64,000 bases of DNA, from contig OY759222.1 in NCBI GenBank assembly GCA_963662175.1, positions 11,666,222-11,730,221 on the forward strand, given 5' to 3'. The translations under genes were made by a program, and so were the position numbers. The notes beneath the pieces are model-generated. The model made no database searches. It was given only the letters and a program-made list of their open reading frames with translations, and had not been told where the DNA came from. Shown piece after piece: positions 52,056 to 62,985 of this stretch (position 1 is the first letter of the stretch; the number at the start of each line of letters is the position of its first letter). This stretch comes from Aradus depressus. Lineage: Eukaryota > Arthropoda > Insecta > Hemiptera > Aradidae.

Positions 52056-52890
52056 TACTCCCGTTTGTTTAAAATTCACTCGTTTGTCCACCTTTGTTCA
52101 AGTTAAGAAGCTCAAATTTTTCCTCTTTGACACTTTGTTTTTCTACTGACCCCGTCTCCCTTCCATTAAACCATCCCCTTACGGAAAAAAAAAAAATTAG
52201 ATAAATTCTCTTCGGAAACGAGCTTGTAAACCAATTCAATATTTCCTAAAAACAGTAAAATGAAGGGATGAAACGTGCATTGATTGTGTGCACTTTATAA
52301 GAGACATGTATGCGGAAATCCTTTTATTATGCACGAACAATTAACAATATAATTACTACCCAATAAGAAATATATTACTATGCTATTATTTATTCATGAG
52401 CTTCATTTCTAAAGAGTTCATGCATAAGAGCTTCATTGTCCGTAAATTATATGCATGGCGAATATGTAACAGTCCGGGTCGGAAAACCATCATTTAATAA
52501 TCGTTCTTGAGTGCCAATTTCGTAGTATTAGGTAAATTTGTTATTTTCGAAACAACCCCATCCGATTACAATGTAGTTATTTTTGAAGTTAGTCTGGTCG
52601 AATGATATCAAAATGGCGACTACTGAGGCCGAAAAACACTTTTTTTTTACTTCCACAGAAGTATAGTTGAAAGTCTCTGTGAACATGATAACTGGCATTG
52701 TAATGAATGTATAGGCGCAAAATTTCAAATGCTTTATCAGAACCCCACAAGGACAACACCTATCGATTTTCGGTGGAATCGGCAGAAGGAAGGGGGGGGG
52801 GGGGGGGGGGGGGGGGGGATCAGAGAGGGACTCAACTCCAAACCCAATAACTGCCGAGCGTCCTATCTTAAGGACGGCGTGCTCAAATAT
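52056..52890. other. No gene recognised; repeat A piece and poly(G)
   Basis: A G run of about 28 lies at 52791-52818 within repeat A words (52670-52855). 52854-52886 is a SINE-1 linker scrap. The Pro-rich minus frame 52528-52905 is an artefact of the G run. Confidence 0.4.
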
Positions 52891-52892
52891 AT

Positions 52893-53054
52893 TTGATGTG
52901 GCCATTACAAAAAAATTTGGTAACTTATTACTTTCATATATCTAGTAACGGCAGTATGAAATGATTTTATGATGAGGGAGAGAGAGAGATAGGCAACTTT
53001 TACAGATAAAAGCTGGTTGGTATAAGAAAGTCCTTTTATGACCGCATCACATAG
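52893..53054. mobile_element. Repeat C (MITE), partial copy
   Basis: Left terminus gatgtggccattac, central ctagtaacggcagtatgaaa, right part ggttggtataagaaagtcct and accgcatcac. The left arm is shortened. Confidence 0.6.
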
Positions 53055-53084
53055 GTATATATATATTTTTTTTTTTTTTTACGT

Positions 53085-53600
53085 TTTCATACGTATAGTA
53101 TAAGGAAGTTTCGTTATCGTGCGAAAATCCGAGATCGAGATTTCAACTGATTTTCACTTTTTTAGTTCCCCTGAGTACGTTTTGACCATTTTCGCGATGA
53201 TGTCTGTGTGTACGTGATTGAAAAGTTGTGAGCTCTCTACTACAAAAACAATTGTAGCTATAAACTTAAAATTTTGAATGAAGGGGTCACATGATCCAAC
53301 TTAGGTCTGATTAGATTTTGGTCAAAATCGAACGGAAATTGAGACCACTTTTCCTGAGGACCTAACTACATTTTACAAGTTACAGCTTAATTTTATGACC
53401 TAATCAAAAATGGTTCCAAGTAATAGTTGTAGAAAATATTGAAATACATAATTTATATAATATATGATTTTTTACAGGTCGTTTTCGAGATACATGCCGA
53501 AAACCATCTTGAAATGTAGTTTTGAAATACATTATTTTAGACAATTCCTTGATTTACCCGAAAACGGTTAGACCTATCGGAAAATTGATTCTTACGAAAA
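53085..53600 (-). repeat. Interspersed repeat B, best copy
   Basis: From atagtataaggaagtt to gacctatcggaaaattgatt, with gagctctctactacaaaaac and cattttcgcgatgatg. The same order of words occurs in 25330-25890 (inverted) and 60800-61130. Confidence 0.6.
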
Positions 53601-54566
53601 TTGTTCCTTATACAATTTCCGTTCGCTCTTAACTCCTCAGATTCGAGATAGGATCAATATATGTCACATATATTGTAATGATCCATTACACTATGAAACA
53701 AAAAATAGAAAGAAATGTAAATGAATATGGTACACTGTGGCTAGCGAGAGGTTACCGTATGTTATCAAAATCAGAATACTCGATACAATGCTATGATCGA
53801 TTCTTGTTTGTAAAAAAAAAAAAAAAATGAAATCATATTAATTTATTATTGATGTAATAATGTAATTGTAAATAATAATAATGTTAGAAAATAAGAAAAA
53901 CAATAAAAGATAAAACTAAATTAAAAATTGTAAGAAAAAAAAAAAAAAGCTGTGCCAAAGTTGTTTTGGCCAATGAGAGATGGGAGTAAAGTGCAAAAAT
54001 ATAGGGAGAGTGTGTTCGGACGGAGTAGCGTCTCTCTTTCTGGTATGATCCCATGTTCAGAGGAAGGTCTGTGGTGATGTGAGTGCAGTGGTAATGTTAA
54101 AAAATGTGCGTTAGTAGGTGAATACCGGTTTGGCTGAAGACAAAGTACACGAAGGGTGTGTCCCGGAATGTCGAACATTAATCACTGATGAGAGGTCAAA
54201 TTGTAAAGACCTAGAAGAAAGAAAAAAAAAACTATAGACGACGACACCAACTCCAGAAGGAAGCAGAAGTCTTGGTAGTGATCTCCGCAACCCATCTCAT
54301 AAAATCATCCCACTAGTTGTCATCAACAAATCGTCAGTTGAAGGAAGAAAAAGTCATGCAAGCATTTGTATCATAAATGTTCATGTGTGTAAAAATGTGA
54401 CTAACCCTTAAAAAAAAAAAAAAAAAAAAATTATAAATAAAAAAAAATATACCTTTTTTAGATCAAACAAATAAAAATAATGTAACACTTTATTATGTGA
54501 TTTCTTTATTAATTGTAACCACAATTGATATCATAGCATAGTAAATCTATCTTAAACGTAAGTAAG
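53601..54566. other. No gene recognised
   Basis: A runs at 53812-53827, 53934-53948, 54221-54230 and 54413-54430 suggest several old retro-insertions. The minus frame 53921-54178 matches nothing known. At 54184-54217, ctgatgagaggtc...gacct recalls half a hammerhead but lacks a correct GAAA step. Confidence 0.3.
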
Positions 54567-54777
54567 TGCTATTACAATATATACCAACATTGCTTACAGA
54601 TCTCTCTCCCATTCTCCTTCTAAAAATAATTTCATTTTGCTTCTTTGAACAGCGTTATTTTGAGAGTAGACATTCTTATACCCAGTAATGCCAGTATGAA
54701 ATAATTTTGAGTAGGGGGAGAGAAAGTGATCTGTAAGCGTGGTTGGTATAAGAAAGTCTTGTAATGTCCATGTTACA
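54567..54777. mobile_element. Repeat C (MITE), nearly complete copy
   Basis: Left taccaacattgcttacagat, right atctgtaagcgtggttggta and taagaaagtcttgtaatg, central cccagtaatgccagtatgaa. Inverted arms as at 24782-25010; the outermost left end is decayed. Confidence 0.65.
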
Positions 54778-54780
54778 ATT

Positions 54781-54935
54781 CTTTATTTATTACACTGTGA
54801 AAGTGAAAATTGTACAACATTTGGAGATCATTTTGAGAAGGGCCATATAATTCAATGAATTTCTGTGCTGGCCTGCCCAGTCAGATCTAAGCCGCATGGA
54901 ATATTCATAACGGTATCCATATCTCAGCTTAGTGT
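54781..54935 (-). repeat. Fragment of the LINE family seen at 55215
   Basis: The minus strand (ggccagcacagaaattcattgaa, gatctccaaatgttgtac) resembles plus-strand 55231-55310 (ggccaggacacaaattc). Short and disrupted; ends near aataaataaag. Confidence 0.45.
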
Positions 54936-55146
54936 ATGGCCGTCTCATTATACATGGGACCATATTCTTCAGAATTTTAAAATCTAGTGCTCATATAGGT
55001 TTTTTATATTATTTGTTTCTCTTGTTGGCACAGGCTTCTGTCTAAAATCTAAGAACAACATATAAAAATATTTTGGCCATTTTTTTCCATATTAAAAAAA
55101 TTGTCGGTGAATTACCAGGAGACTTCTAAATTTTCGTATTAATTTT

Positions 55147-55215
55147 GAGGGCGACGGTAGCTCAGTGGTATGCGTGCTTGCTTACAATATTGCGGGTTCG
55201 AAACCGGGTTATTAG
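55147..55215 (+). repeat. SINE-1 tRNA-like head only
   Basis: gagggcgacggtagctcagt, then gcgggttcgaaaccgggtta: A and B boxes are present but nothing of the body. 3'-truncated or replaced by the neighbouring LINE. Confidence 0.75.
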
Positions 55216-55219
55216 ATTT

Positions 55220-56312
55220 TTTATTTTCTGTGTGGAGGCCAGGACACAAATTCATTGAAATATACCCCTTCTCCCCTATCCCAGAATGATCTCCATATTG
55301 CACAATTTTAAGTTTTCCAGCTAAACTTTCTGGACAGTTCCTCTATTTCTGATGTCCGGCCTCTCCGTGGTGATTTGGTAGCAGCCATGAGGAATCATCT
55401 GGTCTGTTTGGATATAAATACAATATTAAACTCTAAATACAACTCCTTCCACCAATTGGTCAATGCTTTAGGGTCTCAGGAAAGCTATCTTTCATTAAAC
55501 TGCCATATTGAAAAACTCCGACTGCTAGCTCAAATTCGTCTCCATAATTGAAATAAAAATTTTAGGATTTTACTTGGAGGGTTTAGAAATGAGTTTTGTC
55601 CTGAAAGTGTCTGCAGGCTCTGTACCTGACGAAAAGGACGACCTCATACAGTTTTTGTTCTATTGTCCCTCTTTGTGTATCCCCAGGCAAACATTTCTCC
55701 ACAATTATCTCACCAATAGACCAGAATACGACTCAGAACCAATTGTGCATTTTTTAAATAATTTAGAAGTTAGAAAAATTAACAATTTATTTTTATTTTT
55801 TACTGTTGGATTGAAAATAAAGAATAATATAATTTAGTTTGTTGTATGTAAGATGGATATAAACATTTTTTATTTTATTTAGTTGCTATATTGCTTATTT
55901 TGTACAATTATATATATAGATTTTTTTCTGGGAGGTAAAATAAACTTAAGCACTCCGTCCTTCGGATGGGACGTTAAGCGATGGTCCCGAGCCTGTACGA
56001 TGTCAGGTACTCGTTAAAGACCCCTACCCTAGATGAATAAAAATTTAGGGTAGGCAAAATTTAGGACTCCCACAGTAGAGTCGGGCTCATGTCCACCAGA
56101 GTGACGAAAGAGCGCTCTGGTAGTAGGCGATATGACCTCGTAGTTAAAGCCCGGGCATGAGTCATAAAACCTAACCTAACCTATAGATTTTTTTATTTAT
56201 ATCATTTTATATAAGTATAAGGTTAGGGGATATGTATTTTGTTAACAAAAAAAAACACTTATTGCCATAAAGGTTGTAATCTTTAGTGCAATAAAGTTTA
56301 TCTATCTATCTA
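55220..56312 (+). pseudogene. LINE 3' end, frame-shifted and split by a SINE
   Basis: Plus-strand translation gives SSISDVRPLRGDLVAAMRNH, then RLLAQIRLHN with a stop, then EFCPESVCRLCT and, after a frameshift, DEKDDLIQFLFYCPSL and FLHNYL. The C-x2-C ... Q-x4-C ending resembles the LINE C-terminus at 44090-44305. The 3' UTR is interrupted at 55928-56181 by a SINE-1 and resumes at 56195 with aataaagtt and a tatctatctatcta tail (56298-56311). Confidence 0.7.
55928..56181 (+). repeat. SINE-1, 5'-truncated with 13-bp target duplication
   Basis: Begins inside the linker hairpin (ctgggaggtaaaataaactt) and runs to three CCTAA units. Target duplication tatagattttttt at 55915-55927 and 56182-56194. 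The 5' truncation with intact duplication is what target-primed reverse transcription produces. Confidence 0.93.
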
Positions 56313-56414
56313 CTTTTCGAGCTATACTTTATTTTCTCATAAATACGAAATAGAATACAAAAAATAAAAACAAAATATATGTGATATGGTCCATAACACA
56401 ACCGCCATAAACCA

Positions 56415-56713
56415 TAATAAAATTTAGAACCCAGAGTTGAGTCGGGATCATGTCCACCAGAGCGACGAATGAGCGCTCTGGTAATAGGCTGTTTCATCGC
56501 TCGGACGTGAGACCGACTCTACTGTAGGAGTTCTAGATTTTGCCTATCCTAGTACAGGCTCGGGACCATTGCTAAACGTCCCATTCGAAGGACATGCCGC
56601 TCAAGGTTTTTTCACCTTCTAGATAAAAAACCTAATGGTCTCGGCCAGGTTTCGAACCCGCGATCTTGAGCTCAATAAGCTAGCACGCTGCTTCCTAGAT
56701 ACCGGCGCCCTCT
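56415..56713 (-). repeat. SINE-1 subfamily copy with a rearranged 3' part
   Basis: Head (ccggcgccctc at right, B box gggttcgaaacctgg on minus) and linker of the aaggtgaaaaaaccttgagc type at 56570-56713, body at 56500-56570. The part at 56415-56485 is body plus hairpin in the opposite (plus) orientation, so the copy is inverted internally or two copies abut. Confidence 0.7.
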
Positions 56714-57166
56714 ATTGTATTGAAAGTTTATATATTTTTTTTTATCAATGGACATTGTAGAATGGGACAAAATAGGAAATGACTCTCTAAATATTCGTCA
56801 TATGCTAGAATACAATTGAAGAATCTGGATAACATATAAATCATGAGTTATAGTACGCGAACAATAGCGTTCGGCCCACGACACAGCGGGGCGGACAAGG
56901 CCGTATAGTAAGCAGCTCCACGTTCCGTCATGGATTCGTAGTGTTGATTCTACTTAAATTTATTGTTTTTCGCAAGAAATTGTTGTTTTTAAATTATTTA
57001 TTTATTTTTCATTTTTTTATACATTTAAAACAATAATATTTTATTTTATTTTGTATTTTTATGTTGATTTTTTTTTCTCATTCTTCTTCTAGTTGTTACT
57101 TTTTTATTTAAATTGTTTTTAAAGGCGAAAGATTTATTAGTTTTGAAGGGATACTAGAGACTGGGT
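56714..57166. other. No gene recognised
   Basis: AT-rich; a GC-rich dozen (cgacacagcggggcggac) near 56879. Nothing assigned. Confidence 0.3.
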
Positions 57167-57274
57167 AGCATTCTGGGTCCACTTATTTATGTTGCAAACA
57201 CATCCAGCATCCCAACATCGCCTGAGATGGTGTTAGTCTATGCAGATGATATTGCAATTCTAGCTACTAATTAA
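57167..57274 (+). pseudogene. Reverse transcriptase fragment with YADD box
   Basis: A 35-residue frame, SILGPLIYVANTSSIPTSPE, then MVLVYADDIAILATN. YADD is the catalytic box of the LINE reverse transcriptase and S.LGP..Y is the preceding conserved motif; the pair is Jockey-like. Both sides are unrelated repeat sequence. Confidence 0.85.
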
Positions 57275-57279
57275 ATCGG

Positions 57280-57905
57280 CTGGGACTAATTAAACGCATC
57301 CAAATCTCTGCAATAGCACTCACAAAACGGCTAAACCGATTTTAAGCGTTTTTTATGTTTCAAAAGCTGGTCTTTGCGAGTCTTTCGGATCATATTGTTG
57401 TTGATGCGCTTTTATGGATAATATTATACAAATCATTGACCACCACTTGTACGTATGTACACTCGCACACACTTCTTTTCAAAAATAGTGCAAAAATACT
57501 GTACTGATCTTGATACATAAAAATATGTTGGACATTTTGGAGCCATTACAATAACTTCTCTGTATGCTGGGAAGTTAACAATATTAAACTAAGTTTATCC
57601 ATTAACTTAGAAATCCTTGCTGACTTTTGAAATAAAAGACTTCCACATTTGTTAAATCTAAATGGAGCTTTTTTACAACTTAACGTTCAATCAAAAGTAG
57701 CTCCAAGACGGCTAAACTGATTTCAAAGCGTTTTTTTTTGTTTCAAAAGGTGGTATTTGAGATGGTTCTTAGCCATGTTTGGTGGAAATCGGGTATGCCG
57801 TTTCGAAGATCTTCAGGTTTCATCAGAGCCTGTGTAGTGATTTCGGCCTCTATTACAGCCAGAGACTTGGAGTTTGAGCTCCAATGTTTATAAGGCCAAG
57901 CCCCT
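57280..57905. repeat. Duplicated repeat D
   Basis: caaaacggctaaaccgattt (57317) and caagacggctaaactgattt (57704), each followed by gcgttttt...gtttcaaaa and a ggt. Two diverged copies in direct orientation. A C run at 57906-57921 ends the stretch. Confidence 0.55.
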
Positions 57906-58061
57906 CCCCCCCCCCCCCCCCCCTTTTTTTTTTAAGAAATTTTTTGTGTCGGGAGTTTTTTAAATTTAACATTTTATATTTAATAATAATTTAAGAAGTG
58001 TAAGTTATTTTTGAACGGGTTGTTTAACAAGTGTGCTACTCCGGTTATAAATTTCATTTTA

Positions 58062-58065
<4 letters not shown>

Positions 58066-58095
<30 letters not shown>

Positions 58096-58288
58096 TTGGC
58101 TTTATGTACGGTGCATATTAGCCATGTCAATGTGTTATATATAATTATTTAAGACATCCATGGCCCCGGAAGGGAGTTCTATCTACGAAATAAAACTCAC
58201 TCCCGGACGGGAAGCGAACCCGCAAACCATGGTGAGACCATGCGACCAAAGCCCTACGCTCTAGCCCGCACGGCCACCATGGCCCCCC
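58066..58288 (-). repeat. SINE-2, copy 2
   Basis: Nearly the same as 18661-18871 (minus strand: tRNA-like head with gggttcgcttcccg as B box, poly(A) read as the T run 58066-58094). Approximate target duplication ttcatttta(c/t)tc on both sides (58056-58067 and 58289-58300). Confidence 0.85.
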
Positions 58289-58510
58289 TTCATTTTATTC
58301 TGAACGCAACCTTGTCACTCATTCCAATAATTCATGTGATAAATTTGTCATATGTTTAGATATCAAAATGTAGAGAAGAAATTGCTTTTTTATATTCGAA
58401 AAGAATTTGTTTTAATGTTTAAAAAATTGTATTGTTTTATGTGTGAGTTGTATGTTAAAGTGCGTCTGACATATTAATTATTTTGTTTATTTTTTTTATC
58501 ATTATTGAAT

Positions 58511-59110
58511 ATGATTGAGACCAAACAAAATATAAAAGAAGAATTAGATGAATTAATTCGAGAGAGAGACAGCATCGCTGATATAATAACCTCGCTGAAC
58601 GATGTTTTACGAGTGAATAACATCGGAATGACGGAACCACTTGTGGACGATGAAGGATTTCCAAGGAGTGACATTAACGTTTACGAAGTGAGACATGCAA
58701 GAGCAAAATTAATCATAGCGCAAAACGATTACAAAATTGCAATGCAAAAATGTGAATCTGCACTTTTACGTTATCATTCGTTAAATTCGGACGTTATCAT
58801 TGACACCAGTCAAGTATCCCCGTCTTTAGCTGTTGAAGACTATAAACCTTTAGCAAAAATTTGCAAAATTGAGTCAAACTCACCAGCAAAATATGCTGGG
58901 CTACAAGAAAACGATTTAGTTGTAGAATTTGGAAGTGTAAATTCTGATAATATGAGGCATCTTTGTGATATTAGTACTGAAGTTCTTAAATCAATTGATA
59001 TGTATATGAAAGTAATTGTGTTAAGAAATGGAGTTTTGAAAAGGGTTAACCTCAAGCCGAAACATTGGGCAGGTGAAGGTTACCTAGGTTGTACCTTACT
59101 ACCAATTTAA
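58511..59110 (+). CDS. PSMD9: 26S proteasome non-ATPase regulatory subunit 9 (PSMD9/p27), proteasome assembly chaperone
   Basis: 199 residues, one uninterrupted exon from the ATG at 58511; in-frame TTG and AAT codons precede it, so 58511 is the first ATG. The N-terminal helical region (residues about 1-90) has the family signature LVDDEGFPRSDINVYEVRHA (44-63). A PDZ-like domain follows at about 113-185 with AKICKIESNSPAKYAGLQ (115-132) and DLVVEFGSVN (135-144). The end, HWAGEGYLGCTLLPI, matches the conserved WxGxGLLGCxxxP tail. In yeast (Nas2) and mammals this protein binds the Rpt5 ATPase during assembly of the 19S base and is released before maturation. The length is close to the family norm. 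Being intronless, it is either an intron-poor native gene or a retrocopy; no poly(A) run or target duplication was seen, so I favour a native functional gene. Confidence 0.93.
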   Translation: MIETKQNIKEELDELIRERDSIADIITSLNDVLRVNNIGMTEPLVDDEGFPRSDINVYEVRHARAKLIIAQNDYKIAMQKCESALLRYHSLNSDVIIDTSQVSPSLAVEDYKPLAKICKIESNSPAKYAGLQENDLVVEFGSVNSDNMRHLCDISTEVLKSIDMYMKVIVLRNGVLKRVNLKPKHWAGEGYLGCTLLPI

Positions 59111-59230
59111 AGAAAAAAAGTTTGACTTATATATTTCAATTTATTTTAATGGATCAAAAATTTTGATTACAATATATTTGTTAACATTTTTAAAAATTTT
59201 TTTTTTTGTACAGTCTTTACTTCTTAGTTA

Positions 59231-59488
59231 GTTATGCCCAAGTCTTCATCAACGAGGTTGCCTACTAACAGAGCGCTCTTTTGTCACTCTGGTGGACTTG
59301 AGCCCGACTTTACAATGGGAGTCCTACATTTTGCCTACCATGGTTCATTCACCTATTAGTGGTGTTACATCTTACAGACTCGGAACCATTTCTTATCGTC
59401 CTATCCGAAGGACAGCGTGCTCAACCTAAAAGCCTCGGCCGGGTTTCGTAACCACCATATTGGGCTCAGTAAGGCAGCATGCTACCTT
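59231..59488 (-). repeat. SINE-1-like copy, diverged
   Basis: Body words cagagcgctcttttgtcact, tggtggacttgagcccgact, cgtcctatccgaaggacagc and a decayed B box (gggtttcgtaacc). The head is incomplete. Confidence 0.75.
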
Positions 59489-59493
59489 TGACG

Positions 59494-60005
59494 AATTCAG
59501 GTGTTTCAGTCAAAAACCCTCAGACTGATAACACACATACATAAACAACAGAACCTTCATAACTATCTCATGATACACAGTACCCGACACAATACAATCT
59601 ACTTACACACGGTTTTTTTTACACACATACAAACCCAGAAATACGTACGTTATGTTCACAACACTTACCACAAAACCCCCACGAAAGTTGAAGAGAAGAT
59701 GGAACCGCGACTTACTGCCACCTTGAATCATATTCATTATTAATATTTCTTACATTATTTTCCTTTACTTTTATTATCTCTCTTAATCAAAATTGTCTTT
59801 AAATTCTTTTTTATTATTTTTTTTTAATTTATAATTTTTTTTTTGTTTTTGTCCTAATAATTAGGATAAAATTTTGTCCCGAGGACCTACCACTGGGTGG
59901 CCTTCCTCTCACATGCCATTCACGCCACCATATCTATAAGTACCATCATAGATGCTGGTTGTTGCATCCTAGCAACAGTTGTATCTTTAACAATAAAATA
60001 CAAAA
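59494..60005 (+). pseudogene. Jockey-type LINE 3' end
   Basis: Begins in FQSKTLRLIT (59502), continues with THIQTQKYVR, and ends with KVEEKMEPRLTATLN in the open frame; the alternative frame gives the RRWNRDL-type Jockey ending. The 3' region has gaggacctaccactgggtgg and catcatagatgctggttgtt, then poly(A)-rich sequence. 5'-truncated with frame changes. Confidence 0.7.
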
Positions 60006-60095
60006 AAAAAATATATTCTTATTATTATTTTATCTATTTATTTATTTATAATTATAATAATACATTCAAATAGTTATAAATCTAATATATGAGCT

Positions 60096-60718
60096 ACCTC
60101 GGGTTCTACTTAAACAGCCGACTGACTTGGAACCCACACACACGACTTAAACGACAAGAGTTGAATCGACGTTACGGACTACTACGTAGACTTCTTGGAC
60201 CAAAATCAAAACTTTCTACTGCCAACAAACTGACCATTTACAAGACTATAATACGCCCAATATGGACATACGGCCCCGAACTATGGGGTACAGCCAAACA
60301 ATCCAATATAAACCGCATCCAAGCTTTCCAGTCCAAAGTCCTTCGTCGAATTGTAAATACTCCCTCTACGTCACCAATAAATTACTCCATGAAGACCTAA
60401 ACATCCCAACCGTCCAAGAACTCGTCCAATCCCGATTCTTAAATTTCCACAATAAATTTTCATCCCACCCTAACCCATTTGCACAAGTCCTATCCTCTCA
60501 ATCCCATCCTGACAATCCTCCCCGCCGCCTGAATAGGAGGTGGCCTCGAGATCTTCTAAGTGAAACCTAAACATTGTATTAGTTTCTAGGGAGTGTCAGA
60601 GCTGGCTGGCCTCTCCCAACATGTGGCATAGACACTCATGCATATAGTTACCAAATTTGCTCATTATATTAATTTTATATAGATTGCAAATAAAAAATTT
60701 AAAAAAAAAAATATATAT
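60096..60718 (+). mobile_element. Jockey-type LINE, 5'-truncated, with target duplication
   Basis: Target duplication atatatgagct (60085-60095 and 60719-60729). The insert contains the end of ORF2, a 3' UTR and a poly(A) run (60701-60711). Confidence 0.85.
60098..60570 (+). pseudogene. Jockey-type LINE ORF2 C-terminus with one frameshift
   Basis: The first frame reads YLGFYLNSRLTWNPH, then LSTANKLTIYKTIIRPIWTY and RIQAFQSKVLRRIVN, the thumb/C-terminal region following YADD in Jockey elements. A shift near 60355-60365 moves reading to another frame: NKLLHEDLNIPTVQEL ... PPRRLNRRWPRDLL, stop at 60570. Apart from that shift the copy is well preserved, so it is fairly young. The polymerase catalytic part is absent. 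Confidence 0.88.
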
Positions 60719-60789
60719 ATATATGAGCTCTCTCAAAGTATACATTCTTATGACGTATCCTATTACCTTGGTTTAATTTTGAAAATTGG

Positions 60790-61135
60790 TTTCTCGGGAA
60801 TAAAAATTATTATTATCGTTATTGTAAGGAAATATTGTAATCGTGAAAAAATGCGAGATCGAGTTTTCAAAGAATTTTTGATTGACCATTTTCGTCTCAA
60901 GGTGTGTTAGTGATTGTAAATTTTGTGAGCGCTCTAACGTAAAAACGATTGGAACTATGAATTTGAAATTTAACATGAAAATGTCATTTGTGATTGGTTT
61001 TGGCTAAAATTGGACCAAAAATTAGATCGCTTTACTTCGGGGCCTGAGTAAATATTACAAGATACCATTTATATTTATGATTTTCATATTTCCTTTGCAT
61101 AGATAGAAAATACTGAAATTTATATGAAAGACTAT
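60790..61135 (-). repeat. Interspersed repeat B copy
   Basis: Words gagatcgagttttcaaagaa, attgaccattttcgtctcaa, tgtgagcgctctaacgtaaa. Diverged from 53085-53600. Confidence 0.5.
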
Positions 61136-61139
61136 TTTT

Positions 61140-61375
61140 GAATGTTACTCGGATCAGGGCCTTGGCAGGGATTCCAACCCGCGATTTTAATATTGTGACA
61201 TGCCCGTGCCCGAAATCATATACTCGTAGTCTACTACCAAAGCGCTCTTTCGTCGCTCTGCTGGCATTGATCCTGACTCAACTGTGGGAGTCCATAATTT
61301 TGCCTTCCCAAGTTTGTCATCGCACAGGATCCGAACCATCCGAAAGACGGTGTGCTCAAGGTGGAACCAGTACAA
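61140..61375 (-). repeat. SINE-1-like copy, decayed and shuffled
   Basis: Body (ctaccaaagcgctctttcgt, tgggagtccataattttgcc) is followed by a short linker; a B-box-like part (attccaacccgcga) lies on the left, so parts are out of order. Confidence 0.6.
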
Positions 61376-61589
61376 CACATGAGAGGGTATCGGAATGCAA
61401 ACCATCCATTCCCCAAGCTCGGCTAACTATTGTTTAGGAGTTAAATTAATGCAGTCCAACATGAGAGATGCCACAGTGGCAATAACTTGAAACTTGACAG
61501 TGGGTGTCATGCTGTTTCATAGATACATAGTGTTTTAGCTCTGCATATCACAAACCATGAGTCGTATATCTAACTATATTTCGTATGTT

Positions 61590-61735
61590 AGATACTGATC
61601 TCAAGATTGCGGGTTCGAAACCCAGCCGAGGCCATTAGGTATATTACCTGGGAGATGAAAAAAACTTGAGCACCCCATCCTTCGAATGTGACATTGAGCA
61701 ATGGTCCCAGAGCACGTACAATGTATAGTACTGTG
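61590..61735 (+). repeat. SINE-1-like 5' fragment
   Basis: tcaagattgcgggttcgaaa (B box), then gaggccattaggt, linker and the first body words (atggtcccagagcacgtaca). 3' end missing. Confidence 0.7.
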
Positions 61736-61950
61736 ATGTAACAAATTTACATACATTGAGATTATTATTATATTATAAAATCAATTATTATTATATGTAT
61801 AAAAACAGCTGTTAGGAGTGAAGTAACTTAATTAGTGAATAAATATACAAAGATGGAACTGGTCGCATTTTGTTTTAAAACGAAATGTGAACAACCAATG
61901 AATGGAGAACAAAAGACGACGATCAGCTGTTTTAAATAGTGTGAAATGTT
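61735..61950 (+). repeat. Interspersed repeat E, copy 2
   Basis: Counterpart of 18395-18565: tataaaaacagctgttagga, gtgaagtaacttaattagtg, aacaaaagacgacgatcagc. Starts tgtgatgtaacaaatttaca, which has the TG start of an LTR, but no end could be set. Confidence 0.5.
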
Positions 61951-62127
61951 ATGGTGTGGAAGCAGAGTTTGAAATTGAAAATTATTTTTTATGACTGATA
62001 AATTAAATCATAACTTGATTTTTATTTATAGCTTTTAAAATTCATTTTGTGATTTCCCTCAAAAATTAATTCTTATTTTTCTGTCAATAAATCAAAAATC
62101 ACCCCGCCATAATTATTTCTGAGCGAA

Positions 62128-62985
62128 ATTTTTTAGATCAGAAATAACACTTATTACTTGAGCGATATTTTTTTCACTCAAAATAAAACTCAAAACGCTC
62201 TATCTCGCTTACGATTAAAGCTATCTACTTGTGGTTAGTCTTATTTGATTCAGCTTGAAAATATGTATAACAATCAATCTCTGCGGTTTCTTCCAAAGTA
62301 AATTTTTCAAAAATTCTTTAAAAAAGAAGGATATCTTTTTCTATCCTCCAAACAGCTGTTTACGTCTTGATGTTTTTGTAAACAAGATCAACGTTCAATA
62401 TTTAGTTTTCTAGAGGAATTTCGTTTTTGTATTACATCAGCCATTAATCCCACCCTGTATAATTCAGTTACCACTGAACTGTTCAAACAGTGCATCTGAG
62501 TGTGGTGTTTAAGATTCTGATTTAATTAATTGATATCATTGTGCCAAAATGGGACGCAAAAATTTAATTTTGTCTTTATATACTTTTCTTTTTGAATTTA
62601 CACCTAATAGTTTTGTCAGGCCTTGTACACGACTGGTTACAACTATTTCCTAATTTTTAAGACAGTTTTTGACAAAAGTTTCCTTTCTGAGAAAGTTAAG
62701 TGATTGATTCTTAAAGATTTTTACAAGTTGATTCGAATAAGACCAACTGCAAGACGATAACTTCAATATTAAGAGAGATACAGCGTTTTGAGTTTTATTT
62801 TGAGAGAAAAAAATATCGCTCAAGTAATAAGTGTTATTTCTGATCTAAAAAATATCGCTCAAGTAATAAGTGTTATTTCTGATCTAAAAAATATCGCTCA
62901 AGTAATAAGTGTTATTTCTGATCTAAAAAATATCGCTCAAGTAATAAGTGTTATTTCTGATCTAAAAAATATCGCTCAAAAAGTA
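62128..62985. mobile_element. Fold-back element with 39-bp terminal tandem repeats
   Basis: The left arm has one copy of gagcgaaattttttagatca followed by gaaataacacttattacttg (62130-62170); the right end has the inverted form four times (62804-62975). Further in, ctcaaaacgctctatctcgc (62190) mirrors agagatacagcgttttgag (62774). About 860 bp without a transposase. Confidence 0.65.
62806..62975 (+). repeat. 39-bp tandem repeat, four units
   Basis: The unit is aatatcgctcaagtaataag plus tgttatttctgatctaaaa. Because 39 is a multiple of three it produces a repetitive 13-residue frame (62788-63033), which is not a gene. Confidence 0.92.

Noticed and set aside
52528..52905. 125-codon frame with a polyproline run
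   Set aside because: The polyproline comes from a G homopolymer; the rest matches repeat A and unique DNA without family resemblance.
54184..54217. Hammerhead-like CTGATGAG with an aggtc/gacct helix
   Set aside because: The GAAA box is not in the correct place after helix II and no pLTR-like context is present.
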